Source: Hylemonella gracilis ATCC 19624 (GTDB lineage: Bacteria > Pseudomonadota > Gammaproteobacteria > Burkholderiales > Burkholderiaceae_C). Taken from it: a stretch of DNA of 64,000 bases. Shown here one piece after another: positions 50,438 to 58,521 of the stretch. The DNA lies in contig NZ_AEGR01000080.1 of NCBI RefSeq assembly GCF_000211835.1, positions 1 to 64,000 on the forward strand. Direction: 5' to 3'. Made by a program: the position numbers and the translations under genes. The notes under the pieces were generated by a model. That model made no database searches. It saw nothing but the letters and a program-made list of their open reading frames with translations, and was not told where the DNA came from. Numbering within the stretch: the stretch's first letter is position 1; every line of letters starts with the position of its first letter.

Positions 50438-50983
50438 CTAAAACGCCCACTTCAACAGGACTTGGCTCAGAAAACCATGTCCAACCTCTTCCCCGGTGCG
50501 CAATTCAGCCCCCTTACCCATGCTGCCGCCCTCCAGCGCCACCTTGATTACCCCATTCGAAGGGGTACGCAGCAAAGGAGCTTCGATACCAATCAACAGA
50601 AAACGCCCCGGATTGGAGTCGTTCGCAAAGATTTGCTCGGTGTCCACGAGCCAGAGCAAGCCGCCACGAACATACGTCGTGAGGTTCTCCATCTGATTGC
50701 GGTAACCCAAGCCTGCCATGGCGATCTCATAACCACGCCAAACCGGCACATTGCGCGAAGACGTGTAGGCCTGGCTGTAGCTGAGGCCGACCTGCCAATG
50801 ACCCTGCCCGACATCGAGAGTCAAGCTGCTGCCCTCGTCCTCCGCAAAATTGGCCATGCCCAGGCCCAGCTGCCAATCCAGCGCCAGCGCGGGCCTGACC
50901 GCGCAGACCAGAAGGGCCGCCAATAACGGTGGCAACCACCAACGCAGCCGACGGAAGTACGGGGCGATGCTGTAAGAAGTCAT
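50438..50983 (-). CDS. Small outer-membrane beta-barrel protein, PagL-like fold possible
   Basis: 181 residues: signal peptide (about 1-35), then alternating amphipathic strands suited to an eight-strand barrel, ending in WAF with a C-terminal Phe recognised by BamA. Opening LDWQLGLG and barrel size recall the lipid A 3-O-deacylase PagL, but the PagL catalytic His-x-Ser (HYS) is not there; the equivalent strand reads ALEGGSMG. It starts 10 bases after the LpxQ-like gene, so it is co-transcribed with it. Function unknown; a structural partner or non-PagL enzyme are options. Its stop lies 28 bases before the rpsB -10. Confidence 0.6.
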   Translation of the reverse strand: MTSYSIAPYFRRLRWWLPPLLAALLVCAVRPALALDWQLGLGMANFAEDEGSSLTLDVGQGHWQVGLSYSQAYTSSRNVPVWRGYEIAMAGLGYRNQMENLTTYVRGGLLWLVDTEQIFANDSNPGRFLLIGIEAPLLRTPSNGVIKVALEGGSMGKGAELRTGEEVGHGFLSQVLLKWAF

Positions 50984-50993
50984 GGTGGCCTGC

Positions 50994-51668
50994 TCAGAAC
51001 CTGTAGCCCACGCCAACATTCAAGGCTTGCGTGACGATGTTGGTCTTCAACTCACCCCCGCCCTCGAGACGGGTTGAGTTCTGCGAATAGCTGACCCGGA
51101 AATCGGTGAACGCCAACCACTTGGCGGACATGGCGTAACTGATGCCGCCAATCAACTGCACTGCAGGACCGGCGAGTTGGTATTCGAACGTCTCTCGGCT
51201 CCCGTCGCGAGTCTGCACCTCCACATGGGGGATGGCCAAACCTGCCCCGGCGCCAACGTAAGGGGCATAGCCCGGCATCAGCTGTGGGAAACGGTGCAGG
51301 GCGTTGAGCATGAGCAGGTTCAGCCCATCGGAAAACTCCAGCACCTCGAAGCCACTTTTGCGCAAGGTTTTGTCATCGGCATACACCTTGGCGTGGGTGA
51401 AGTCGAGCGACACCCCCCAGTCGTCCTCGCGCCACCATGTCAAGGCCAATCCATAGTAGGGGGGCTTGCGGCTCAGAGAGTCTCCTCTCCATCCCGCGTT
51501 GAAGTTGAATTTGCCAGCCCCATCGGAATCATCGCCTTTGACTTGACTGTCCGAGGCCCCTTGAATTCCGGTGTAGAAGCGAAACTCGAACTCAGCATGG
51601 GCCGAGGCCGAGCACGCAAGTGCACCGAAGGCAATCAGCAAGGTGGAAATCGCGCGCGACATCAACAT
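50994..51668 (-). CDS. Outer-membrane barrel resembling lipid A oxidase LpxQ
   Basis: 224 residues; AGGAG 7 bases before the first ATG. Signal peptide ends SAHA/EF at residue 25; ends in YRF, a barrel C-terminus. Blocks FNFNAGWRGDSL, PPYYGLALTWWREDDWG, FTHAKVYADDKTL and the late ETFEYQLAGPAVQL and LKTNIVTQALNVGV resemble, from memory, the family annotated as LpxQ in Rhizobium and relatives. LpxQ uses oxygen to turn the proximal glucosamine of lipid A into 2-aminogluconate once the 1-phosphate is gone. The neighbouring phosphatase gene supports that reading. An OmpW-like or opacity-type porin is the alternative. Confidence 0.6.
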   Translation of the reverse strand: MLMSRAISTLLIAFGALACSASAHAEFEFRFYTGIQGASDSQVKGDDSDGAGKFNFNAGWRGDSLSRKPPYYGLALTWWREDDWGVSLDFTHAKVYADDKTLRKSGFEVLEFSDGLNLLMLNALHRFPQLMPGYAPYVGAGAGLAIPHVEVQTRDGSRETFEYQLAGPAVQLIGGISYAMSAKWLAFTDFRVSYSQNSTRLEGGGELKTNIVTQALNVGVGYRF

Positions 51669-51716
51669 GACATCTCCTGGTTGATACAGACCATCGAGCC
51701 CAGATTCGGGATGACT

Positions 51717-52295
51717 TCAAAAGCGCATGCTACAACTGACTTGGACTCGCCCATCGCCGAAATCAGTCTCAATGCGATTGCAAGCCGACGTGTGTTGCCG
51801 TTCGTCCACGAACAGCCAAGTAGAGAAGCCTGCGATCAAGGCGCCACCCGCCACATCGCGCGGGTGATGCGCGCCTGCTTGGATGCGAGAGTAGCCCACA
51901 AACGCCGCCAATGCGTAAGGAACGGCGGCTTGCGAGAAACCGTAGCGCCGATGAATGAATGCGGCCCCGGCAAATGCGGAGGCCGTATGACCGCTGGGAA
52001 AGGAGTCGCGGGCTTCTCCGGAATCGTAGTCCGGGCGTTTTTGCCGGGTCGTTTTTTTCAACGAGTGAACCGTGAGCGCGGTGCTCAGCATCGTCATGCC
52101 GAATTGCGCAACGCCCTCCCCCCCGCTCGTGAACTCGTGTTCGCTGACCGCCATGCCCAAGGCGTAGGTCGGAATCATCAGCTGCAGAAAGTCGCCGGCC
52201 TCTTCCACCCCAGACCGGCCCGCGCCATCGGCGCAAGCGTAGGAACACAACACCCCGCAGCACGCGACCAATCCCCGAAGCCAGCGGTTTCTCAT
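51717..52295 (-). CDS. PAP2 family lipid phosphatase
   Basis: 192 residues. All three acid phosphatase motifs are intact: K80-x6-R87-P88, P100-SGH103, and S136-R-x5-H143-x3-D147. An N-terminal hydrophobic/cysteine-rich signal region (about 1-22) may be a signal anchor or lipoprotein-like signal. Such enzymes remove phosphates from lipid A (LpxE, LpxF), undecaprenyl diphosphate or phosphatidylglycerol phosphate. The short, only partly hydrophobic chain and C-terminal SMRF resemble soluble or peripheral members. 48 bases upstream of the LpxQ-like gene. The 1-phosphatase role is inferred from that neighbour. Confidence 0.82.
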   Translation of the reverse strand: MRNRWLRGLVACCGVLCSYACADGAGRSGVEEAGDFLQLMIPTYALGMAVSEHEFTSGGEGVAQFGMTMLSTALTVHSLKKTTRQKRPDYDSGEARDSFPSGHTASAFAGAAFIHRRYGFSQAAVPYALAAFVGYSRIQAGAHHPRDVAGGALIAGFSTWLFVDERQHTSACNRIETDFGDGRVQVSCSMRF

Positions 52296-52380
52296 TGTTG
52301 TCGAGGCTTGACGTTTCGGGATTGATCTTTTTGGCTACGGCGCGCACTACCATATCGCACCCATCTTTCACTTTTTTGAC

Positions 52381-53709
52381 ATGCCCACGTTCCGCCCCGA
52401 CGCCCACGCCACGTTGAAACGCCTCAGCGAGGGCCTGACGACGTCGGCCGCTGAGATGGAACAGTCGATTGCCTCAGCCCAAAGTGAAGAAGGAGCGCAA
52501 GCCTTCATCTCCACGGACTTCGAGGGCGCTCGTCGACAAGCTCGCGCTGCAGCCGCCAGCTCGCCGCTTGCGGGGCTATCTGTCTCGGTCAAGGACTTGT
52601 TCAATGTCAGAGACCAGACCACGGCGGCAGGCTCCTTGGTGCTGCACCAGGCACCGGTGGCCCAAAGCGACAGCACCGCGGTGGCGCGCCTGAGAGCCGC
52701 AGGCGCGGCCTTCATTGGCCGCACGAACATGAGCGAGTTCGCGTTTTCAGGGGTAGGCATCAACCCACACCACGGCACGCCAAGCAATCCCGCCTACACG
52801 GACCAACCTCGAATCCCGGGAGGTTCTTCGAGCGGGGCTGCAGTCTCGGTCGCCATCGGAGCATCCTTCATTGGCTTGGGTTCGGACACTGGAGGCTCGA
52901 TCCGCATCCCGGCCGCGCTACAGGGCTTGGTTGGGTTCAAGAGCACCGCGCGTCTCGTGCCCACGGACGGCGCCTTGCCACTATCGAGCACGCTGGACAC
53001 GGTCTGCGCCATCACGCGCAGCGTGCGAGATGCCATCCTCGCGCACGAAATCCTCTCTGCACGCGTCGTGCCTCGCTTGAAGAAGACATTGGGAGATTGC
53101 CGCTTCGCCGTGCCTCGCACCTTGATGCTGGACGACTTGGAGCCTCCCGTTGCGCGAGCGTTCGACCGCGCGCTGCAGACGCTGCGCAGTCTGGGCGCCC
53201 AGGTCAAAGACATCACGCTTCCCGAGTTGGAGGAGCTGAGCGCAATCAATTCGACAGGTGGTTTTTCTGCTGCGGAGAGCTATGCCTGGCACCGCGAGCT
53301 GCTGATGACCCAGGGGACGCTTTACGACCCTCGCGTCAAGCTGCGCATGGAACGTGGCGCTGGCATGAGTGCTTGGCAATACATCGAGTTGACTCAGGCG
53401 CGACACGACTGGATCCGGCGCATGACCAGTGCGATCGAGGGCTATGACGCCCTGCTCTCTCCCACCGTGCCCATGCTGGCACCGACCATCGCCCAGGTCG
53501 CCCCCGGACCAGAAAGGGATGACGCGTTCTTCCGCGTCAACGGCTTGTTGCTGCGCAACCCCAGCGTGGTCAATATGCTGGATGGGTGCGCCATCAGCCT
53601 GCCCTGCCAAGCACCTGGCGATGCACCGGTGGGACTGATGCTTTGGCACGGCGCCTTGCGCGATGATGAATTGCTCAACCTCGCACTGGCGCTGGAACCC
53701 CTATTCTGA
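52381..53709 (+). CDS. Amidase signature family enzyme
   Basis: 442 residues. Catalytic Ser-cisSer-Lys triad: Lys71 in VSVKDLF, the cis-Ser in GGSSSGAA (149-154), nucleophile Ser173 in SDTGGSIR. Homologous to GatA, but genuine GatA would be next to gatB/gatC, which are absent; a stand-alone amidase is likelier. Substrate unknown. Divergent from the PAP2 gene (85 bases apart). Confidence 0.88.
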   Translation: MPTFRPDAHATLKRLSEGLTTSAAEMEQSIASAQSEEGAQAFISTDFEGARRQARAAAASSPLAGLSVSVKDLFNVRDQTTAAGSLVLHQAPVAQSDSTAVARLRAAGAAFIGRTNMSEFAFSGVGINPHHGTPSNPAYTDQPRIPGGSSSGAAVSVAIGASFIGLGSDTGGSIRIPAALQGLVGFKSTARLVPTDGALPLSSTLDTVCAITRSVRDAILAHEILSARVVPRLKKTLGDCRFAVPRTLMLDDLEPPVARAFDRALQTLRSLGAQVKDITLPELEELSAINSTGGFSAAESYAWHRELLMTQGTLYDPRVKLRMERGAGMSAWQYIELTQARHDWIRRMTSAIEGYDALLSPTVPMLAPTIAQVAPGPERDDAFFRVNGLLLRNPSVVNMLDGCAISLPCQAPGDAPVGLMLWHGALRDDELLNLALALEPLF

Positions 53710-53839
53710 ATAGCGCAAAAGCGCATCCCAGCACCCCGAGTCAGCGCAGGCACCGGGTCTGCCGCTCGCGCCAGCCATAATCCGTCCCTCTCTACTTTTT
53801 GCACAGACTCCCGCTTTCGGCGGGTCCCCACCTCCTTTC

Positions 53840-55144
53840 ATGGAAATCGCAGTCATCGGCGCCGGCATCGCTGGCGTCACCACCGCCTGGGAACTGGTTC
53901 AGGACGGTCACCAAGTCACCGTGTTCGACCGGCGCCTCGCCGTGGCGGAAGAAGGCAGCTTCGCCAACAGCGGGCTCATCGCGCCGTCCAGCCTCATCCC
54001 CTGGGCCGACCCCACGATGCCACGGCGAGCCCGCCGTCAGCAACTCGATACCCTGGCGCCACTGCACCGCACACGCCCTCTGTCCATGAGCGAACGGGCT
54101 TGGCGCTGGAAGCGCGTGCTGTTGAGCTCAAGCACGATGGCCCGTCGCATCAGCGCGGTGCGTGAGCTTGCACGCTACAGCCATGAGCGGCTGCATGCCC
54201 TGGTTGCCGAACTGGAGTTGGACTTTGAGCGCACGCTGGGCGTGCTGTTGCTGGTGCGCAGTGCGCGAGAAATGACGGCACTGCAACCGGGACTGCAGCT
54301 GTTGCGAGAGCTTGGTGTCCCTTTTCAAGAACTCAGCCCCGAACAGGCACGCACGGTTGAGCCCGCGCTCAATCAAGAGACAGCTTTTCACTCCGCCATC
54401 CACTTGCCTAATGACGAGGCGGGCAATTGCCGACAGTTCGCCCAGATGCTCAAGGCCCAGGCCCAGGCCCGCGGAGCGCAGTTCGTGTTTGGTGTGGAGG
54501 TACGACACCTGCTACCAGCAGCCGGCGCCAACGTCACGCATCTCCCAGCTCGGCTGCTTGCCAACATGCAGGTACAACTCGTCGGAGAATCGCAGCCTCG
54601 CCGCTTCGACGCCGTGGTGATATGCGCTGGCGCGGGTGCCAGCCAGTTGCTCAAGCCTTTGCTGCGTCCGCTGGGATTCAGATTGCCCTTGGTCACCACG
54701 CACAGCTATGCGATCAGCGCGCAAGTGCGGGAGCCCCTGCATGCGCCCCGCAGCGCCGTCATCGATCTGCGCCACAACATTGCGCTGACGCGCATGGGCC
54801 AGCGAATCCGAGTGGGAGGGGGAGCGGTGGAACTCGGTGGCCGCCCCGACCAGCAGCATCCGAAGCTGGTGCAGAAGCTCTACACCGTGCTCCACGACTG
54901 GTTTCCCGGAGCCGCGCTGCTCTCCGGCAACGTGCAGACTTGGCGAGGTGGCCAAGTGATGTTGCCTGACCAAGCGCCTTTGCTGGGTTCCACCACGATT
55001 CCAGGCCTTTGGCTCAATTGCGCGCACGGCGCTCTGGGCTGGACGGTCAGCTGTGGGGCGGCCCGCCTGTTGGCGGACGAGATACGGGGCGAGCGCGGCG
55101 CCATCGCATCGAATGAATTGGGCATTGCGCGACTGAAACGCTGA
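53840..55144 (+). CDS. dadA: D-amino acid dehydrogenase small subunit (DadA-like)
   Basis: 434 residues. The N-terminal FAD dinucleotide-binding motif is VIGAGIAGVTTAW; SFANSGLI and the C-terminal LNCAHGALGWTVSCG are family blocks. It oxidises D-amino acids to oxo acids and feeds the quinone pool. The 130-base gap before it contains a CATAAT that could be a -10. Follows the amidase in the same direction; a joint role in amide or D-amino acid use is possible only. Confidence 0.88.
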   Translation: MEIAVIGAGIAGVTTAWELVQDGHQVTVFDRRLAVAEEGSFANSGLIAPSSLIPWADPTMPRRARRQQLDTLAPLHRTRPLSMSERAWRWKRVLLSSSTMARRISAVRELARYSHERLHALVAELELDFERTLGVLLLVRSAREMTALQPGLQLLRELGVPFQELSPEQARTVEPALNQETAFHSAIHLPNDEAGNCRQFAQMLKAQAQARGAQFVFGVEVRHLLPAAGANVTHLPARLLANMQVQLVGESQPRRFDAVVICAGAGASQLLKPLLRPLGFRLPLVTTHSYAISAQVREPLHAPRSAVIDLRHNIALTRMGQRIRVGGGAVELGGRPDQQHPKLVQKLYTVLHDWFPGAALLSGNVQTWRGGQVMLPDQAPLLGSTTIPGLWLNCAHGALGWTVSCGAARLLADEIRGERGAIASNELGIARLKR

Positions 55145-55221
55145 AATACTGCACACCTTCGACATTGACGGCGGCGCGGGAATCTGGGAAGCTGCCCGCT
55201 CCTGCCACGCGCACGTCGAAC

Positions 55222-56085
55222 ATGCAAACACTCAGTCCCGAGCTGACCCGACGGCTGACGGCCGCCATCGAGAAGATGCCGGCTTTTCCGAAGAGCGTGC
55301 AGGCCATCTTGGACCTGACACGCGATCCGAACTGCACGCCCAAGGATTTGGTGCAGGTCATCGAAAAAGACCCGGTCGTCACCCTCAAGATCCTGAAAGT
55401 CGTCAACGCGGCGCAATTCAACCTTCCCAAGCAAGTCACCTCGATCAACCACGCGGTGGTTCTGCTGGGCTTCAATACCATCAAGCACTTGGCACTGGGC
55501 ATCGCGGCCATGGGTGTGCTGCCCCGCCACACCGCCGCGGGCCTGGACATGCAGCAGTATCTGCTGCACTCGCTCACCACCGCTTGCCTCGCGCGCGAGT
55601 TGGCCACCCGGATGAAACATCCCGAGGCCGATCCACTGGAATGCTTCATCGCGGGGCTGCTTCACGATTTCGGCAAGGTGGTCTATGCCCAACACATGCC
55701 GGATGAGTTCAGGCTGGCGTTGCAAACCAGCAAACAACTGCACATCCCCTTGCATGAGGCCTTGCGCCAGACCCTGGGCGCCGACCACACCGTGACGGGG
55801 GCCTTGCTGCTGGAACGCTGGCGCTTTGCCTGGCGTCTGGTGGAAACCATCCAGAACATGCATGGCCCCCAGGTCAAGGACACGCCGATGATCGCCTGCG
55901 TCTTCGCCGCCAATCAAATCAGCAAGAAATTGCAAATGGGGTTCGCTGGCAACATGTACGTGGAGCCTTTGACCGAGGCCATGGAAAGTCGCCTAGGCGG
56001 TGATCTGGACAGCGTCATCGCGCATTTGGGCGACCTCAAGCCTCTGATGGACGAAGCCAGGCTGTTCGCACGACTCGAAACGTGA
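55222..56085 (+). CDS. HDOD domain signalling protein
   Basis: 287 residues from the ATG at 55222 (MQTLSPEL). The HDOD core spans about 15-210 and retains an HD pair in LLHDFGK near residue 150. Most HDOD proteins have lost catalytic residues; they act as adaptors in motility or stress signalling. It sits 43 bases before the metallo-hydrolase gene, and the two may act together. Confidence 0.85.
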   Translation: MQTLSPELTRRLTAAIEKMPAFPKSVQAILDLTRDPNCTPKDLVQVIEKDPVVTLKILKVVNAAQFNLPKQVTSINHAVVLLGFNTIKHLALGIAAMGVLPRHTAAGLDMQQYLLHSLTTACLARELATRMKHPEADPLECFIAGLLHDFGKVVYAQHMPDEFRLALQTSKQLHIPLHEALRQTLGADHTVTGALLLERWRFAWRLVETIQNMHGPQVKDTPMIACVFAANQISKKLQMGFAGNMYVEPLTEAMESRLGGDLDSVIAHLGDLKPLMDEARLFARLET

Positions 56086-56128
56086 AAGCCCTCGCACCAA
56101 CACATAGCCCAAGCCCAAGGAAAGTGGC

Positions 56129-57013
56129 ATGAAGATCAAGTTCTGGGGAGTGCGCGGCTCCATCGCCTCGCCGGGTCCGCAGACCGTGCGCTACGGCGGC
56201 AACACCACCTGCATCGAGGTGCGCACCGACGAAGACGACATCATCATCCTGGACGCGGGCACCGGCATCTTTCCGCTCTCCCAGAGCTTGATGACGCGTC
56301 AGCCCGTGCACGCCAACATCTTCATCACGCACTCTCACTGGGACCACATCCAGGGCCTGCCTTTTTTCATCCCCAATTTCGTCGCGGGCAACGTGCTGCG
56401 CCTGCATGGCGCCTACGACCCCGTGAGTGGACAAGGCGTGGAACAAGTGATGTCCGTCCAGTTGCAATACAGCTATTTCCCAGTGCGTGAGGCTGAGTTG
56501 CGAGGCCGTGTCGAGTACGTGACGCTCACGCCCGACGAAAGCGTTCGTGTCGGCAGCGCCACCATCACTCCCTGTCTGCTGAATCACCCGGTGATCAACT
56601 ACGGATACCGCATCGAGTCCAATGGCAAGTCCGTCTTCTTCACGGGCGACCATGAGCCGCCCTACAACATCTACCAGCCTGGTGACCTGGAATACGCCGA
56701 GTACCAACACCACGTCAATGACCGTGACGCGGCCATCGTGCGCGGCATGCAGGGGGTGGACGTGCTGATCATTGACACGTCCTACACTGCGGCCGAATAC
56801 CCGTCCAAGATCGGTTGGGGACACGGCACTTATGCCAGCAGCTTCGACTACGCCTCGCGTGCTGGCGCCAAGGTTCTGTACTGCACCCACCATGAACCGA
56901 CTCGCAGCGACGATGCCTTGGAAGCCGTTTTCCGCCAGGCCTTGGTGGAACATCCTCATGCGACTGGACTGGACATTCGACTGGCTGTTGAAGGACAGGT
57001 CTACGAGTTCTGA
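56129..57013 (+). CDS. Metallo-beta-lactamase fold hydrolase
   Basis: 294 residues. Starts MKIKFWGVRGS; zinc motif THSHWDH near residue 70, further ligands in LLNHPVINYG, TGDHE and a late CTHHEP. The family includes phosphodiesterase-like and RNase Z-like enzymes and is often linked with HDOD or receiver domains, which hints at nucleotide signalling. Substrate not determinable from sequence. Confidence 0.85.
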   Translation: MKIKFWGVRGSIASPGPQTVRYGGNTTCIEVRTDEDDIIILDAGTGIFPLSQSLMTRQPVHANIFITHSHWDHIQGLPFFIPNFVAGNVLRLHGAYDPVSGQGVEQVMSVQLQYSYFPVREAELRGRVEYVTLTPDESVRVGSATITPCLLNHPVINYGYRIESNGKSVFFTGDHEPPYNIYQPGDLEYAEYQHHVNDRDAAIVRGMQGVDVLIIDTSYTAAEYPSKIGWGHGTYASSFDYASRAGAKVLYCTHHEPTRSDDALEAVFRQALVEHPHATGLDIRLAVEGQVYEF

Positions 57014-57031
57014 GGCATCACGGTCCCATTC

Positions 57032-58498
57032 ATGCAGCGCGTCATACCGGGCCAAGCCCATGCACTCCACACCGCGGCGGCGACACGACGGATTGAACAA
57101 GCCGCCCAGGCCAGTCTTCCCGCGCATGCGCTGATGCAGCGCGCGGGCCGGGCGGTGGCGAGTCTCGCGTTGGCCATCGCACCCCATGCTCGACGCTACT
57201 GGATCGCCTGTGGCCCAGGCAACAACGGCGGCGACGGGCTGGAGGCCGCCAGCCACCTGCTGCAGCATGGCAAGACACCGGTTGTCACTTGGCTGGGCCA
57301 TGCCGGAAGTCTGCCCGAAGATGCCCGGGCAGCCCTGGACTGGGCACGCGCCGCGAATGTCGTTTTCTCTGGCACGCCGCCGGAGGATTGCGATTGCGCG
57401 ATCGATGCCCTGCTGGGCTTGGGTGTCACTCGTGCCCCCGAAGGACAGATGGCAGAGCACATTGCCCAACTCAACCGAGTGCGTGCTCGGGGCTTGCCCG
57501 TGCTGTCCGTGGACCTGCCCTCGGGCTTGCATGCCGACACAGGCAACGCGTTGGGGGCATGCGTGCAAGCCAGCCATACGCTCGCTTTGCTGACACTCAA
57601 GCCAGGGCTTTTCACGGCGCAAGGGCGAGATGCCGCCGGCGACATCTGGTTCGAGGAACTTGGCATCTCGTCATCCCCCACGCCATCCGCGCAAGCCGTG
57701 CTGAATCCGGCCCCTGCGACTCAGGCCCGCAAGCACGCCAGTCACAAAGGCAGCCATGGAGATGTCGCCGTGATCGGTGGCGCGCCGGGCATGGCCGGCG
57801 CGGCGGTGCTGGCGGCCCGGGCAGCCTTGCACGGCGGCGCGGGTCGGGTGTACGTGGGACTGCTGGACCCCGGAGCGCCCCTCTTGGACGCGCTTCAACC
57901 GGAACTGATGCTGCGACGCCCGGAAACGCTGTTGAATCAGTTGGACGGAATGACCGTCGTCTGTGGTTGCGGAGGTGGCGAGGCCGTGGGCACGCTGCTG
58001 CCCGAATTGCTGAGCCAGGCGTCCCGCCTTGTGCTGGACGCCGATGCCCTGAACGCGGTGGCGAAGGATCCAGCTCTGCGGATGCTGCTGGAGACCCGCG
58101 GGCAGAGCGGCGGTGCACTGACCACGGTCTTGACTCCGCACCCTCTTGAGGCCGCCCGCTTGCTGAACACCGACGTCCACGGCGTGCAGACCGACAGGCT
58201 CACCGCCGCGCAGATGATCGCCGACCGATGGGGTTGCACTGTCGTGCTCAAGGGTTCGGGCACGGTCATCAGCACCCCCGGGGCAGTGCCTCGCATCAAT
58301 CCAACCGGCAATGGGCGGCTGGCTACGGCGGGCACCGGGGACGTTTTGGCGGGTTTGATCGGCGCACGGCTAGTGCGAGACACGACAGCCTTTGATGCCG
58401 CTTGCTACGCCGTGTACACCCACGGTTGGGTCGCTGACAACTGGCCGCCACGACAAACCCTGACGGCGGGAGAACTTGCTCGTGCGCTGGATGCATGA
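57032..58498 (+). CDS. nnr: Bifunctional NAD(P)H-hydrate repair enzyme
   Basis: 488 residues. The N-terminal epimerase domain (about 1-215) has CGPGNNGGDGLEAA; the C-terminal ADP-dependent dehydratase domain (about 225-488) has the GTGDVLAGLIGA motif. It epimerises and dehydrates NADHX/NADPHX back to usable cofactor. The ATG is 18 bases after the hydrolase stop. Converges on rnr, 23 bases away. Confidence 0.93.
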   Translation: MQRVIPGQAHALHTAAATRRIEQAAQASLPAHALMQRAGRAVASLALAIAPHARRYWIACGPGNNGGDGLEAASHLLQHGKTPVVTWLGHAGSLPEDARAALDWARAANVVFSGTPPEDCDCAIDALLGLGVTRAPEGQMAEHIAQLNRVRARGLPVLSVDLPSGLHADTGNALGACVQASHTLALLTLKPGLFTAQGRDAAGDIWFEELGISSSPTPSAQAVLNPAPATQARKHASHKGSHGDVAVIGGAPGMAGAAVLAARAALHGGAGRVYVGLLDPGAPLLDALQPELMLRRPETLLNQLDGMTVVCGCGGGEAVGTLLPELLSQASRLVLDADALNAVAKDPALRMLLETRGQSGGALTTVLTPHPLEAARLLNTDVHGVQTDRLTAAQMIADRWGCTVVLKGSGTVISTPGAVPRINPTGNGRLATAGTGDVLAGLIGARLVRDTTAFDAACYAVYTHGWVADNWPPRQTLTAGELARALDA

Positions 58499-58521
58499 GG
58501 GCCCCAAGAGCCCAGCATGCT

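Noticed and set aside
50984-51019. Longer start for the small barrel protein
   Set aside because: It would overlap the end of the upstream gene and bury the signal peptide; the ATG at 50983 gives a normal signal.
52381-53709. GatA of the glutamyl-tRNA(Gln) amidotransferase
   Set aside because: The catalytic triad is shared by the whole amidase family, and gatB and gatC are not adjacent.
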